Shown: one piece after another, positions 43,124-52,223 of the stretch | How positions within the stretch are numbered: position 1 is the first letter of the stretch | Layout: each line of letters opens with the position of its first letter | From: JBEVOS01 sp964563395 | GTDB lineage: Bacteria > Pseudomonadota > Alphaproteobacteria > Caulobacterales > Aquidulcibacteraceae | Assembly: GCA_964563395.1 (NCBI GenBank) | Contig: CAZLWK010000003.1 | Span: forward strand, 1 to 64,000 | Length of the DNA stretch: 64,000 nt | Reading direction: 5' to 3' | Position numbers and translations under genes: made by a program | Notes under the pieces: model-generated | Databases searched by the model: none | The model's input: only the letters and a program-made list of their open reading frames with translations | Told to the model about the DNA's origin: nothing

Positions 43124-44130
43124 GCCGCCCAAGACGCCTTGGCCTCATCCTTCCATGGACGCTGTTCGCGCTGCTGCTGATCGGCTGGTCGATCTATTGG
43201 CACGTGCTGGCCAACGAGGCGCGCGGGCGCCTCGCCGCGCTGGCCGAGGATGCGCGCGCCGCGGGCGCCGAGCTCAGCATCGGCGCGGTGCGCACGCGCG
43301 GCTTTCCGCTGCAAATGGCGCTGGCGCTGGAGGATCTCTCGTATCGCCGCGCGGATGGCGGGCTTGGCGTTTCCACGACGGCCGCGCTGGCGCACGTCAA
43401 TCCGGTGAATCCGCGCCACATCATCGTGTCGTTGCCGGAAGCGGCGGACATCAGCCGCCACGATGCAACAAGCCGCGTGCGCGGCGAAGGCGTCCTGATC
43501 AGCCTGCGCTTTGACTCCGCCGGCGCGCTCGCGCGCGCCTCGTTTGAAGCCGACAGGCTAAGCATCAACGATCTGCAAAAACCGGGCGACGGGCTCGTCG
43601 TCGCGCGCGCCGTCGCGCATGTGCGGCCAGATGCGCGCACGCAAGGCGCCTATCAGTTCGCCCTCCTGATCAGCGATCTCGTTTTGCAAGAGCCGGTGCG
43701 GGCAGCCGAGCCGCTGGGCGCGCGGATCGAAGAATTAAACGCGGCGCTGGTGATCGAGAACGCCGCGCCGCTGCTGGCGCCGCATGCCGGCGACAGGATC
43801 GAGGCATGGCGCGCGGCGGGCGGGCGTGCGCGGCTTGAGGGATTGACGCTGCGATGGGGCCCGTTGAGCGGCGATGCCGATGGGGCGCTAACGCTGGACA
43901 GCGCACGCCGCCTGGAAGGCGCGGTGACCTTGCGCGTCACGGACCCCGCGTCCTTGCTCGGCGCATTCGCGGATCAAGAGGGAGCCTCGTCGGAAACGCA
44001 ATTGGCGCTGTCCGTTGCGTCCGCCCTCTTTCGCGATGCTGAAGGCGGCCTTGCGCTGCCGCTGGCGGCGCGCGACGGCGCGCTGCTTCTTGGGCCGGCG
44101 CGGCTGCGAGACTTGGGCCCCATACGCTAG
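43120..44130 (+). CDS. DUF2125 domain protein
   Basis: 336 residues: signal-anchor LGLILPWTLFALLLIGWSIY, then RGFPLQMALALEDLSYRRAD, VNPVNPRHIIVSLP and a soluble, beta-rich periplasmic part with repeated LxGxxxL strands (GRARLEGLTLRWGPLSGDAD) resembling AsmA/YdgA-like lipid-interacting folds. DUF2125 is an uncharacterised alphaproteobacterial family. Last gene of the ftsE-ftsX-DUF218-plsC chain; a strong hairpin follows. Confidence 0.8.
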   Translation: MSRPRRLGLILPWTLFALLLIGWSIYWHVLANEARGRLAALAEDARAAGAELSIGAVRTRGFPLQMALALEDLSYRRADGGLGVSTTAALAHVNPVNPRHIIVSLPEAADISRHDATSRVRGEGVLISLRFDSAGALARASFEADRLSINDLQKPGDGLVVARAVAHVRPDARTQGAYQFALLISDLVLQEPVRAAEPLGARIEELNAALVIENAAPLLAPHAGDRIEAWRAAGGRARLEGLTLRWGPLSGDADGALTLDSARRLEGAVTLRVTDPASLLGAFADQEGASSETQLALSVASALFRDAEGGLALPLAARDGALLLGPARLRDLGPIR

Positions 44131-44145
44131 GGCCGGCGCCCCTGC

Positions 44146-44173
44146 GGCCCCTCCCCCGTGAGGGGAAGGGGCC
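44146..44173. terminator. Strong GC hairpin between DUF2125 and metW
   Basis: GGCCCCTCCCC (44146-44156) pairs with GGGGAAGGGGCC (44162-44173) with one bulged A, loop CGTGA. No U-run follows on either strand, so it could be a transcription barrier, a Rho-dependent element, or a dispersed repeat. It serves the convergent DUF2125 and metW genes. Confidence 0.5.
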
Positions 44174-44298
44174 AGGCGCTGGGGGATGTCAGCAGGGCAA
44201 AGTCAGCGCCTCAAGCGTTTCAAGGCCGGCTGAACCAATAGGGGGAGGAGCCCAGCCGGCGCGCTTTGACGATGATACGCGGCGACGTTGAAGCCGGA

Positions 44299-44958
44299 TC
44301 AGTTGCGCGCCAGCAGGAAAACCGCCTCTTCCGCGAACCAATTCGCCCGCCAGACGGACCGCGCGAAGGGCGCCCCGGCCCGGCCATCGGTGAGCGGCAC
44401 GGCGCGCTCCAGATGCAGGCGCAGCTCATCGGCCAGATCGGTGAAATCGCGGATCGTGCACAGGTGCAGATTCTCCGTCTCGCACCAACGCGACGGCAGC
44501 GTTTTCGTGTTGGGCATGCGTCCGCCGAGCAGCAAATTCGTGCGCACGCGCCAATGCCCGAAATTCGGCAGCGAAACGATGGCGCGCTCGCCGATGCGCA
44601 GCAATTCCTTCAGCACGGCGCGCGGATGGCGCACCGCCTGAATGGTCTTGGACAGGATCACGTAATCGAAGGAATCGTCCGGATAATCGGCGAGATCGCG
44701 GTCGGCGTCGCCCTGCACCACGGACAGCCCCTTGCCCACGCATGCGTTGACGCCGGCTTGGCTCAATTCCATGCCGCGCGCCTTGGCGCGCCGCGTGCGC
44801 ATCAGGAGCTCCAGCAAGGCGCCGTCGCCGCAGCCGACATCCAGCACGGAGGCGCCTTCGCGCACCATCGAGGCGATCACCTCGTAATCGGCGCGCACGG
44901 CGCGCGGCGCGGCCATTTGCGGCGCCGGCGCGCGATCGTGCAGTTCGAGAACCGTCAT
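44299..44958 (-). CDS. metW: Methionine biosynthesis protein MetW
   Basis: 219 residues, a Rossmann methyltransferase fold: SVLDVGCGDGALLELL (SAM loop), GMELSQAGVNACVGKGL, VVQGDADRDLADYPDDSFD, and the MetW-specific LSKTIQAVRHPRAVLKELLR and LPNFGHWRVRTNLLLGGRMP. MetW is paired with MetX and modulates homoserine acylation. AGGAGG lies just before the ATG. It follows metX by 50 bp on the same strand. Confidence 0.93.
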   Translation of the reverse strand: MTVLELHDRAPAPQMAAPRAVRADYEVIASMVREGASVLDVGCGDGALLELLMRTRRAKARGMELSQAGVNACVGKGLSVVQGDADRDLADYPDDSFDYVILSKTIQAVRHPRAVLKELLRIGERAIVSLPNFGHWRVRTNLLLGGRMPNTKTLPSRWCETENLHLCTIRDFTDLADELRLHLERAVPLTDGRAGAPFARSVWRANWFAEEAVFLLARN

Positions 44959-45008
44959 GCGCCTCCTATGGCGCTGTTCCGGCGCGGCGGCAATGCGCCG
45001 GCGCGCGC

Positions 45009-46190
45009 CTAGCCGCCCGGCAGCGACAAGCCACGCGCGGCGGCGGCGGAATCGATGAAGCCTGTCAGAGCCGATTCGAATTGTGGCTCTTCCAGAAGAA
45101 AAGCGTCGTGCCCCTTGTCGGTTTCGATCTCGACATAAGAGGCCTCCGCGCCCGCCGCGATCAGCGCGCGCACGATGGCGCGATTATCCTCGGGCGGGTA
45201 GTGCCAATCGCTTGAGAAGGCGAACACGCAAAAACGCGTCGACGATCCTTTGAACGCCTGCGCGAGCGAGCCGCCGAAATCGGCGGCGAGATCGAAATAA
45301 TCGACCGCGCGCGTGATGTAGAGATAGGAATTGGCGTCGAAACGATCGACGAAGCTCTGCCCCTGATGGCGCAGATAGGATTCCACCTGGAAATCCGCGT
45401 CGAACCCGAACGACACCTTCTCGCGCGCCTGCAGGGCGCGATCGAACTTACGGCGCAAGGCCGTTTCAGACAGATAGGTGATGTGCGCGGCCATCCGCGC
45501 CACGGCGAGGCCTTTTGATGGGCGCACGCCTTGACGCAAATAATCGCCTTCGCGCCATTCGGGATCGGCCATGATCGCCTGACGACCGACCTCGTAGAAC
45601 GCGATGTTCTGCGCCGAATGACGCGCCGCCGTGGCGATCGCGGCGCACGCGAACACGCGCTTGGGATAAGCGCTCGCCCATTGCAGCGCCTGCATGCCGC
45701 CGATGGAGCCGCCGATTACCAAGAACAGGCTCTCGATGCCCAGCCGATCGATCAGCATGAGTTGCGCGCGCGCCATGTCCGCGACGGTGATGCCGGGAAA
45801 GCGCACGCCATAAGGCTGGCCGTCCGGCGCGAGGGAAGCTGGGCCCGTCGTGCCCATGCACCCGCCCAGCACGTTGGCGCAGATGACGAAGAAACGGTTG
45901 GTGTCGATGGGCCGCCCCGGACCGACGACACGCGGCCACCATGCCGGCCGCCCCGTGACGGGGTTCGGTCCGCCGACGAATTGATCGCCGGTCAGCGCAT
46001 GGCAGACGAGGACCGCGTTCGATCGATCGGCGTTGAGCTGACCATAGGTCTCGTAAGCGATGGTCAAGGGCGCGATGACCGCCCCGCTCGACAATTGCAG
46101 CGGCTGATCGGCGTCGAAGGAGAGCGTGCGCACGCCTCCCGCTTGGCCAAGTCGGCCGGCGGCGAGCGCGGACTGCGTGGCTTGAATCAT
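45009..46190 (-). CDS. metX: Homoserine O-acetyl/succinyltransferase MetX
   Basis: 393 residues, alpha/beta hydrolase fold: IAYETYGQLNADRSNAVLV, HALTGDQFVGG, GGCMGTTGPAS, nucleophile elbow VIGGSIGGMQALQWA, acid SSDWHYPPEDN and His in ETDKGHDAFLLE. MetX acylates homoserine, the entry step to methionine; whether acetyl- or succinyl-CoA is used cannot be told here. No SAM-II riboswitch could be recognised in the 116-bp divergent leader. metW follows. Confidence 0.95.
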   Translation of the reverse strand: MIQATQSALAAGRLGQAGGVRTLSFDADQPLQLSSGAVIAPLTIAYETYGQLNADRSNAVLVCHALTGDQFVGGPNPVTGRPAWWPRVVGPGRPIDTNRFFVICANVLGGCMGTTGPASLAPDGQPYGVRFPGITVADMARAQLMLIDRLGIESLFLVIGGSIGGMQALQWASAYPKRVFACAAIATAARHSAQNIAFYEVGRQAIMADPEWREGDYLRQGVRPSKGLAVARMAAHITYLSETALRRKFDRALQAREKVSFGFDADFQVESYLRHQGQSFVDRFDANSYLYITRAVDYFDLAADFGGSLAQAFKGSSTRFCVFAFSSDWHYPPEDNRAIVRALIAAGAEASYVEIETDKGHDAFLLEEPQFESALTGFIDSAAAARGLSLPGG

Positions 46191-46306
46191 CGTGAACCTA
46201 TACCGCGCGTCGCGCCGCTGCGTAGCCCCTCGCGACGATCTCGACGCGCGAAAGCGGGCCTGCGTCCCATGCTTGGTTGTTAAGGTTTCTTGGATAAGCT
46301 GTTTGG

Positions 46307-47119
46307 ATGAGCCAGTCCGAGCCTTCCGCCGGGCCGCGCTCGGCCGAGGCGCTGCGCGCCGAGATCGAGAGCGCGGACAACGCCATTCTTGACCTCCTCG
46401 GTCGCCGCATGCGCGCCGTCGAGGCGCTCGCCGCCGCCGAGAACCAATCCTTCCCGATCCGCGCCGCGCGCGACACCATGACCCTGCGCCGCCTCGTGGC
46501 CGCCGCCGCCGACCCAGTCGAGGACGATCTCGTCATCGAACTCTGGCGCGTGCTGATCGGGGCGAGCACGCGCCGCCTCGGCCCGGTGGACGTGGCCGTG
46601 GCGGGCGGCGCCGATCCGGTGCGCCTGTTCGACGTAGCGCGTCGCCATTTCGGAGCGCGAACCCGCATTCACCGGCTGCCCGATCCGGCGAGCGCCCTGC
46701 GACGCGCCGTGGAGGCGCCGACGCCGACGGTCGCCGTCGTGCCCTGGCCCACGGCCTCCGGCGCGGGCACCTGGTGGCCCACCCTCTCGGAATCGCGCTT
46801 TCATAAGCTGGCGCTGATCGCCGGCCTGCCCATGCGCGGGCCACGCGAGGCCGAACCCGAGGCCGGCGTGTTCGCCTTGAACGCGCCGCTGGAACCGGCC
46901 GGCGGGGACGTCACGCTCGCCATCGCGCACGACCCCCATCACCGCGCCACCAAGACCCTGACTGACGCCGGCTTCGCCGGCCGCGAGGTGGCGCGCTCCG
47001 AGCCGCGCGTGCTGTTCCGCATCGAAGGCTATGTCGCACCCGACGACATTCGCGTCTCCACGCTGGCGCGCGGCGGGCTTGACGGCTTCCGCATCGTGGG
47101 GTCCTACGCGCGGGTCTGA
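46307..47119 (+). CDS. Chorismate mutase with C-terminal PDT-like extension
   Basis: 270 residues. Residues about 10-90 form an AroQ-type mutase domain (LRAEIESADNAILDLLGRRM, AAENQSFPIRAARDTM, ELWRVLIGAS). The following 180 residues (VDVAVAGGADPVRLF, RFHKLALIAGLPM, EGYVAPDDIRVSTLA) resemble a decayed prephenate dehydratase/ACT-like region without the TRF motif, so dehydratase activity is not expected. It converts chorismate to prephenate ahead of tyrC. hisC starts 18 bp later. A separate pheA is not in this window. Confidence 0.85.
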   Translation: MSQSEPSAGPRSAEALRAEIESADNAILDLLGRRMRAVEALAAAENQSFPIRAARDTMTLRRLVAAAADPVEDDLVIELWRVLIGASTRRLGPVDVAVAGGADPVRLFDVARRHFGARTRIHRLPDPASALRRAVEAPTPTVAVVPWPTASGAGTWWPTLSESRFHKLALIAGLPMRGPREAEPEAGVFALNAPLEPAGGDVTLAIAHDPHHRATKTLTDAGFAGREVARSEPRVLFRIEGYVAPDDIRVSTLARGGLDGFRIVGSYARV

Positions 47120-47137
47120 CGGAAAGCCCCACGCGCC

Positions 47138-48223
47138 ATGCCGCCCAAAGCACTGCCCTCGATCCTGGAGATCACGCCCTACAAGCCGGGCGAATCCAAA
47201 GTGCCGGGCGTGGCCAACCCGGTGAAGCTGTCGTCGAACGAAAATCCGTTCGGGCCAAGCCCGAAGGCGAAGGCGGCCTTCGCGGCGGCCGCGGAGACTC
47301 TGGCGCTCTATCCAGAAGGCACGGCCCAGGCGCTGCGCGAGGCGATCGCGCGGCGTTACGGCCTCGATGCGCAGCGCATCGTTTGCGGCGCGGGATCGGA
47401 CGAGATCTTCCTGCTGCTGGCGCGCGCCTATCTCGCGCCGGGCGATGAGATCGTGCAAAGCGCGCACGCCTTTTCGATCTACAAGATCGCGGCCCAGCAA
47501 TCGGGCGCGATAACGCGCACGGCGCAGAATGACGGTCTCACCGCCAGCGTGGATTCCATGCTGGCGCTCGTCACGCCGAAGACGCGACTGGTTTTTCTCG
47601 ACAACCCGAACAACCCGACCGGCACGTACCTTCCCTTCTCGGAGGTGCGGCGCCTTCATGCCGCGCTGCCGGGCGACGTGCTGCTCGTCATCGATGCGGC
47701 TTATGCCGAATATGTGCGGCGCAACGATTATTCGTCCGGCCTCGAGCTCGCGAGCGAAGCGGACAACGTGATCATGACGCGCACCTTCTCCAAGATATAC
47801 GGCCTCGCGAATGCAAGACTCGGCTGGGGTTATGGTCCCGCTTCAGTGATCGATGCGCTCAATCGCACGCGCGGCCCGTTCAACGTGTCGGGCCCCGCCC
47901 AGGCGGCGGGCGTTGCGGCCATCGAGGACCACGATTTCGTCGAGCGCAGCGTGGCGCACAACGAATCCGAGATTCCACGCGTCTCCGCCGCGCTGCGCGC
48001 GCTCGGACTTGAGGTGGCGCCGAGCGTCGGCAATTTCGTCTTGGTGCGGTTCGCCGCCGTTCCGGGGCGCACGGCCGCCGACGCCGACGCCCATCTGCGC
48101 AAGCGCGGCTATATCTTGCGGCAAGTCGTTAACTACGGATTGCCCGATTGCTTGCGCTTCACGATCGGGCACGCCGCGGACAATGACGGCGTGATCGCGG
48201 CGCTCAAGGAATTCATGGCGTGA
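47138..48223 (+). CDS. hisC: Histidinol-phosphate/aromatic aminotransferase
   Basis: 361 residues: ITPYKPGESKVPGVANPVKL, LSSNENPFGPSPKA, YPEGTAQALREAIARRYG, FLDNPNNPTGTYL, IDAAYAEYV and the PLP-Lys segment TRTFSKIYGLANARLGW are all present. Family I aminotransferases of this type serve histidine synthesis; next to tyrC and chorismate mutase it may also transaminate phenylalanine/tyrosine precursors (inference). Its stop overlaps the GTG start of tyrC. Confidence 0.92.
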   Translation: MPPKALPSILEITPYKPGESKVPGVANPVKLSSNENPFGPSPKAKAAFAAAAETLALYPEGTAQALREAIARRYGLDAQRIVCGAGSDEIFLLLARAYLAPGDEIVQSAHAFSIYKIAAQQSGAITRTAQNDGLTASVDSMLALVTPKTRLVFLDNPNNPTGTYLPFSEVRRLHAALPGDVLLVIDAAYAEYVRRNDYSSGLELASEADNVIMTRTFSKIYGLANARLGWGYGPASVIDALNRTRGPFNVSGPAQAAGVAAIEDHDFVERSVAHNESEIPRVSAALRALGLEVAPSVGNFVLVRFAAVPGRTAADADAHLRKRGYILRQVVNYGLPDCLRFTIGHAADNDGVIAALKEFMA

Positions 48224-49140
48224 GCGAACCGATCAGAAGCGTCGCGATCATCGGCGCGGGCCATATCGGCGCCTCGATCGCGCGCGCATGCGCCCTGCAT
48301 CGCCCCAGTATAAACGTGCGCCTCTACGATGCGGATGCGGGGGTGCGCGCCCGCGCGCGCGAAATCGCGCTGGGCGACATCGCGGAGAGCGAATCCGGCG
48401 CGGTGCGCGACGCCGATCTCGTCATTCTCGCCGTTCCAGTGGGCCGCATGGGCGAGGCCGCGCGCGCCTGTGCGCCGCACATGAAGGATGGCGCGATCAT
48501 CAGCGATGTCGGCTCGGTGAAGAACGCCGTCGTGGAAGCGGTTCTGAAGGAGACGCCCGATCGCCTCTTCTTCGTGGCGGCTCACCCGCTGGCCGGGACC
48601 GAGCAATCGGGGCCTGACGCAGGCCTTCCCCATCTCTTCGAGAATCGCTGGCTGATCCTGACGCCGCAGGACGATGCACGCCCCGCCTACCAGCAGGCGA
48701 TCACGCGGCTCGAAGAATTCTGGCGCGGCCTCGGCGCGAATGTCGAGCGCATGAACGCGCAGCGGCATGATCTCGTGCTCGCCATCGTCTCCCACCTGCC
48801 GCACCTCATCGCCTTCAACATCGTGGCGACCGCGCAGGACATGGAAAGCGTCAGCGAAGGCGAAGTGGTGAAATATTCCGCTTCCGGCTTTCGCGATTTC
48901 ACGCGTATCGCGGCCTCCGATCCGACGATGTGGCGTGACGTCTTCCTCAACAATCGCGAGGCGGTGCTTGAGGCATTGGGCCGCTTCACGGAAGATCTGG
49001 CCGCCTTGCAGCGCGCCGTGCGCTGGGGCGATGGCGAGACGCTGTTCAACACCTTCGCGCGGGCGCGCCGGGTGCGTCGCGAAGTCATTGACGCCGGCCA
49101 GGACATGGCCGCGCCGAATTTCGGCCGCGATCAATCGTGA
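48220..49140 (+). CDS. tyrC: Prephenate/arogenate dehydrogenase
   Basis: 306 residues from a GTG overlapping the hisC stop. SVAIIGAGHIGASIARACAL (NAD loop), DLVILAVPVG, ISDVGSVKNAVVEAVL, AAHPLAGTEQSGPDAG and SHLPHLIAFNIV with the catalytic His are those of TyrA-family enzymes. It makes 4-hydroxyphenylpyruvate or tyrosine from prephenate or arogenate. The MFS gene overlaps its stop by GTGA. Confidence 0.93.
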   Translation: MSEPIRSVAIIGAGHIGASIARACALHRPSINVRLYDADAGVRARAREIALGDIAESESGAVRDADLVILAVPVGRMGEAARACAPHMKDGAIISDVGSVKNAVVEAVLKETPDRLFFVAAHPLAGTEQSGPDAGLPHLFENRWLILTPQDDARPAYQQAITRLEEFWRGLGANVERMNAQRHDLVLAIVSHLPHLIAFNIVATAQDMESVSEGEVVKYSASGFRDFTRIAASDPTMWRDVFLNNREAVLEALGRFTEDLAALQRAVRWGDGETLFNTFARARRVRREVIDAGQDMAAPNFGRDQS

Positions 49141-50339
49141 GCGCCGGCCAAGAGGGCGAGAAGCGGCCGGTATCGGAATCACAGGTCTGGCTGTTCGCGG
49201 TCGCCGGAGCGGCTGTCACCGCCAACGCCTATTATATTCATCCGATCATCGGCCTCGTGGCGCGCGATTTCGGCGTCGACGCCGGCACGATCGGCCTTGT
49301 GCCGGCGCTCAATCAAATCGCGCTCGCCCTTGGCATCTTTCTGCTGCTGCCGCTCGGCGACCGGCTGAGCAATCGCCGGCTTGTGGCGATGACGGTCGCC
49401 GGTCAGTTCGTCGGCATCTTGATCATGGCGCTGGCGCCGAATTTCATAACGCTGACGATCGGCTCCACGCTGCTCGGCTTCGCCACCATCGCGCCCTATC
49501 TCCTGCCGGCCTATGTGTCACGCCGTATCGATCTCAACAGGCTTGGACGCGCCACCGCCCTGCTGACCAGCGGCTCTATCGCGGGCGTGCTCGCCGCGCG
49601 CGGACTCGCGGGGCCCATCGCCGAGCATTTCGGATGGCGCGCGGTCTATGGCGTGGCCGCATTTCTCTTGCTGGTTTGCGCGCTTTTGCTGCCGCGCGCG
49701 ATGGACGACGCGCGAGCCGGCTCGGACGCCGAGAAGGAAAGCTATGGCGCGCTGCTGCGATCCATCGCGCCAATCGTTTCCGCCAATCCAGACGTGATCA
49801 TCTCCGGCGCCATCCAAGCGCTGAGTTTCGGGGTGTTTCTCGCGATCTGGCTTGGCCTTGGACTTTATTTGACGAGCCCGGAGATGGGCTATGGCGCGGA
49901 CCTTGTGAGCTTTCTCGCGCTGCTCACCGGGATCAATCTGCTAACCACGCCTCGTCTTGGCCGCATCGCCGATCGTATCGGCGCGCAGCGGACTCGCATC
50001 CTCTTCGGCGTTCTGCAGCTTGGCTCCGTGCTCTTGTTTTTCGCGGCCGGCGACAGCCTCGCCTACATGATCGCGCCCATCCTCCTGGTCAGCATGGCTG
50101 GGCCGGTGATCGATGTATCGGGTCGCATGACGCTGCTAAGCCGCGCACCTGAAATCCGCACGCGCCTCATGACGGTCTATATCATGATCATGTTTTCCGG
50201 CGCGGGCCTGGCCAGCTGGATCGCCACGGCGGCTTATGAAGCGGGCGGCTGGCGCGGCAACATCTGGGCGGCGAGCGCGCTGTCGGCGCTCGCCCTCGCG
50301 CTGTCGCTCTTGTCGTTGCGCTTGCGCCCGAAAAACTAG
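49137..50339 (+). CDS. MFS transporter
   Basis: 400 residues, about 12 hydrophobic segments. The loop after helix 2 reads GDRLSNRRLVAM, the DRxxxRR-like MFS motif, and the equivalent in the second half is GRIADRIGAQRTR. Helix 1 (VAGAAVTANAYYIHPIIGLV) suggests the arabinose-efflux/YgaY-like group. It is cotranslated with tyrC (GTGA), yet the substrate cannot be predicted; export of an aromatic compound is a guess. Stop interlocks with the convergent pirin gene. Confidence 0.85.
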   Translation: MSAGQEGEKRPVSESQVWLFAVAGAAVTANAYYIHPIIGLVARDFGVDAGTIGLVPALNQIALALGIFLLLPLGDRLSNRRLVAMTVAGQFVGILIMALAPNFITLTIGSTLLGFATIAPYLLPAYVSRRIDLNRLGRATALLTSGSIAGVLAARGLAGPIAEHFGWRAVYGVAAFLLLVCALLLPRAMDDARAGSDAEKESYGALLRSIAPIVSANPDVIISGAIQALSFGVFLAIWLGLGLYLTSPEMGYGADLVSFLALLTGINLLTTPRLGRIADRIGAQRTRILFGVLQLGSVLLFFAAGDSLAYMIAPILLVSMAGPVIDVSGRMTLLSRAPEIRTRLMTVYIMIMFSGAGLASWIATAAYEAGGWRGNIWAASALSALALALSLLSLRLRPKN

Positions 50340-51202
50340 CCAGGCAGCGGAATGAATTCCTGGTCGTCGAGATCGGGCAGCTTCATGCGGCCCGCGCGCC
50401 AATCGGCTTTCGCCTGCTCGATCCGCTCCTTCGACGATGAGACGAAATTCCAATCGATGAAGCGCGGACCGACGGGCTCCCCGCCCAGCAGCATCACGAT
50501 CGCGGGCGTCTCGGCCTTGAAGCGCACGCTGGCCCCGGGAGCGAAGATCAGCATTTGACCGGCATCGTAGCGGCGCCCCTCGCATTCCACGGTTCCGGAA
50601 GCGACATAGGCCGCGCGCTCGGGATATTCCGCGGGCAAGACAGCTTCCGCGCCCGCCTGCAGCGACCAATGCACGTAGAAAAGCGGCGAATGCGTCTTCA
50701 CCGCAGCTTCGGCGCCGAAGGCCTTGCCGGCGATGAGACGCGCGAACAAGCCCTCGCCCTCATAGGTCGGTAATTCCGCGCCGGCATGATGATGGAACGC
50801 CGGATCGATTTCCTCATGTTCCGTGGGCAGCGCCACCCAGGCCTGAATGCCGTGCAGGCGATCGCCCTTGAGGCGCGCCTTCTCGAACCGTTCCGAGTGC
50901 GTAATGCCGCGCCCGGCGATCATCCAATTCACCTCGCCGGGATGGATCGCCTGCTCGCTGCCGACGCTGTCACGATGCATGATCTCGCCATCGAACAGAT
51001 AGGTGACCGTGGCGAGCCCGATATGCGGATGCGGCCGCACATCGACGCTGCGCGAAAGGCCAGGCGCGAAATCGGCGGGCCCCATATGATCGAAGAACAC
51101 AAAGGGCCCCACCATGCGGCGCGCGTGGAACGGCAAGACGCGGCCAACCTCGAATCCGCCAAGATCCTTGCGCCGCTGATCGATGACGAGATCGATGCTC
51201 AT
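50336..51202 (-). CDS. Pirin family protein (first)
   Basis: 288 residues. Bicupin with the pirin metal site: VRPHPHIGLATVTYLFDGE (two His), GRGITHSERF (His, Glu), GPFVFFDHMGPADF and the C-terminal NFVSSSKERIEQAK. Some pirins are quercetinases, others co-regulators; substrate unknown. Start 51202 is fixed by an ATGA overlap with the upstream GNAT gene. Part of the pirin-GNAT-wrbA-pirin group opposite a LysR regulator. Confidence 0.88.
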   Translation of the reverse strand: MSIDLVIDQRRKDLGGFEVGRVLPFHARRMVGPFVFFDHMGPADFAPGLSRSVDVRPHPHIGLATVTYLFDGEIMHRDSVGSEQAIHPGEVNWMIAGRGITHSERFEKARLKGDRLHGIQAWVALPTEHEEIDPAFHHHAGAELPTYEGEGLFARLIAGKAFGAEAAVKTHSPLFYVHWSLQAGAEAVLPAEYPERAAYVASGTVECEGRRYDAGQMLIFAPGASVRFKAETPAIVMLLGGEPVGPRFIDWNFVSSSKERIEQAKADWRAGRMKLPDLDDQEFIPLPG

Positions 51203-51513
51203 GGCGCGATGCCGATCTTGGCGCGCCAATCGGGATGCACGAGATCGTGCTCCTCGGCATGCTCCTTCATATAGGCGGCGAAGAAGGGGCATTGCGGTTT
51301 GACCATGAGCCCGTTGTCGCGCGCATGCTTTAGCCCCGCCCGAATGAGCGCCTTGCCGATGCCGCGCCCGCCAAGGGCCTCGGGAACCAAGGTGTGGTAG
51401 AAGCGAATGCCGTCCGGCTCCATCTTGTATTCGGCGATGGCGATGTCCTCGCCGATGCGTGTTTCGAAGCGGTGCGCGGCTTCATTGTTCACGATGGTCA
51501 AGGCATCATTCAT
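51199..51513 (-). CDS. Short GNAT-type acetyltransferase (YjdJ-like)
   Basis: 104 residues: VNNEAAHRFETRIGEDIAIA, YHTLVPEALGGRGIGKALI with the acetyl-CoA loop RGxGxA, and LMVKPQCPFFAAYMKEH. This is the short stand-alone GNAT family that acetylates unknown targets; Cys in PQCPF is conserved there. It overlaps the first pirin by ATGA and is 78 bp downstream of wrbA, probably in one transcript, though a hairpin lies between. Confidence 0.85.
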   Translation of the reverse strand: MNDALTIVNNEAAHRFETRIGEDIAIAEYKMEPDGIRFYHTLVPEALGGRGIGKALIRAGLKHARDNGLMVKPQCPFFAAYMKEHAEEHDLVHPDWRAKIGIAP

Positions 51514-51553
51514 TACGCGTCCTCCAGCATGGCCTCTAACACAGGATGGGCGG

Positions 51554-51584
51554 GGCGTCCCTCCTCGCCGTGAGGAGGAACGCC
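51554..51584. terminator. GC hairpin between wrbA and the GNAT gene
   Basis: GGCGT-C-CCTCCTC (51554-51566) pairs with GAGGAGG-A-ACGCC (51572-51584), one C/A mismatch, loop GCCGT. It shares CCGTGAGG and GGAA with the hairpin at 44146-44173, so the two may be members of one repeat family. On the minus strand no U-run follows. Confidence 0.45.
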
Positions 51585-51591
51585 GACGCCT

Positions 51592-52191
51592 TTAGCCATG
51601 CAGCTTGATCGCCGTCTCCGCGATCGTGCGGCCCTGATAGCGGGCGCCTTCAAGCTCGGTTTCGCTGGGCTGGCGCGAGCCGTCGCCGCCCGCGATCGTG
51701 GTGGCGCCGTAGGGCGCGCCGCCGACAACCTCATCGTTGCGCATCTGGCCCTGAAAGCCGTAATTCAGGCCAACGATCACCATGCCGAAATGGAGCAAGT
51801 TGGTGATGATGGAGAACAGCGTCGTCTCCTGGCCGCCATGCTGCACGGCGCTTGAGGTGAAAGCGCCGCCGACCTTGCCGTGCAGCGCGCCACGCGCCCA
51901 CAGCCCACCGGCCTGATCGAGGAACGCGGCCATTTGCGACGAAATCCGCCCGAAGCGCGTGCCCGTGCCGACAATGATCGCGTCGTAATTGGCGAGTTCG
52001 TCAACGGTCGCGATCGGGGCCTTCTGATCGAGTTTGAAATGCGCGCTCTTCGCAACCTCCAAGGGCGCGGTCTCCGGCACGCGCTTGACGTCGACGCTCG
52101 CGCCGGTGCTGCGCGCCCCTTCCGCGACTGCTTCGGCCATCGTCTCGATATGGCCGTAGGATGAATAATAAAGAACGAGAACCTTCGCCAT
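51592..52191 (-). CDS. wrbA: NAD(P)H:quinone oxidoreductase WrbA
   Basis: 199 residues: MAKVLVLYYSSYGHIETMAE (FMN phosphate site), YDAIIVGTGTRFGRISSQM, GGLWARGALHGKVGGAF, SSAVQHGGQETTL, and GAPYGATTIAGGDGSRQPS, the WrbA hallmark. It reduces quinones by two electrons with NAD(P)H, limiting redox cycling. Start 52191 has GGAG 8 bases upstream. It lies 32 bp downstream of the second pirin gene and is probably controlled with it by the divergent LysR gene. Confidence 0.95.
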   Translation of the reverse strand: MAKVLVLYYSSYGHIETMAEAVAEGARSTGASVDVKRVPETAPLEVAKSAHFKLDQKAPIATVDELANYDAIIVGTGTRFGRISSQMAAFLDQAGGLWARGALHGKVGGAFTSSAVQHGGQETTLFSIITNLLHFGMVIVGLNYGFQGQMRNDEVVGGAPYGATTIAGGDGSRQPSETELEGARYQGRTIAETAIKLHG

Positions 52192-52223
52192 GATGTGCTC
52201 CACCCAAAGTAGATGGACGCGGC

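Noticed and set aside
46191..46306. SAM-II type riboswitch before metX
   Set aside because: The metA-box core could not be found in the 116-bp leader; only a short GTCGCG/CGCGAC stem is visible.
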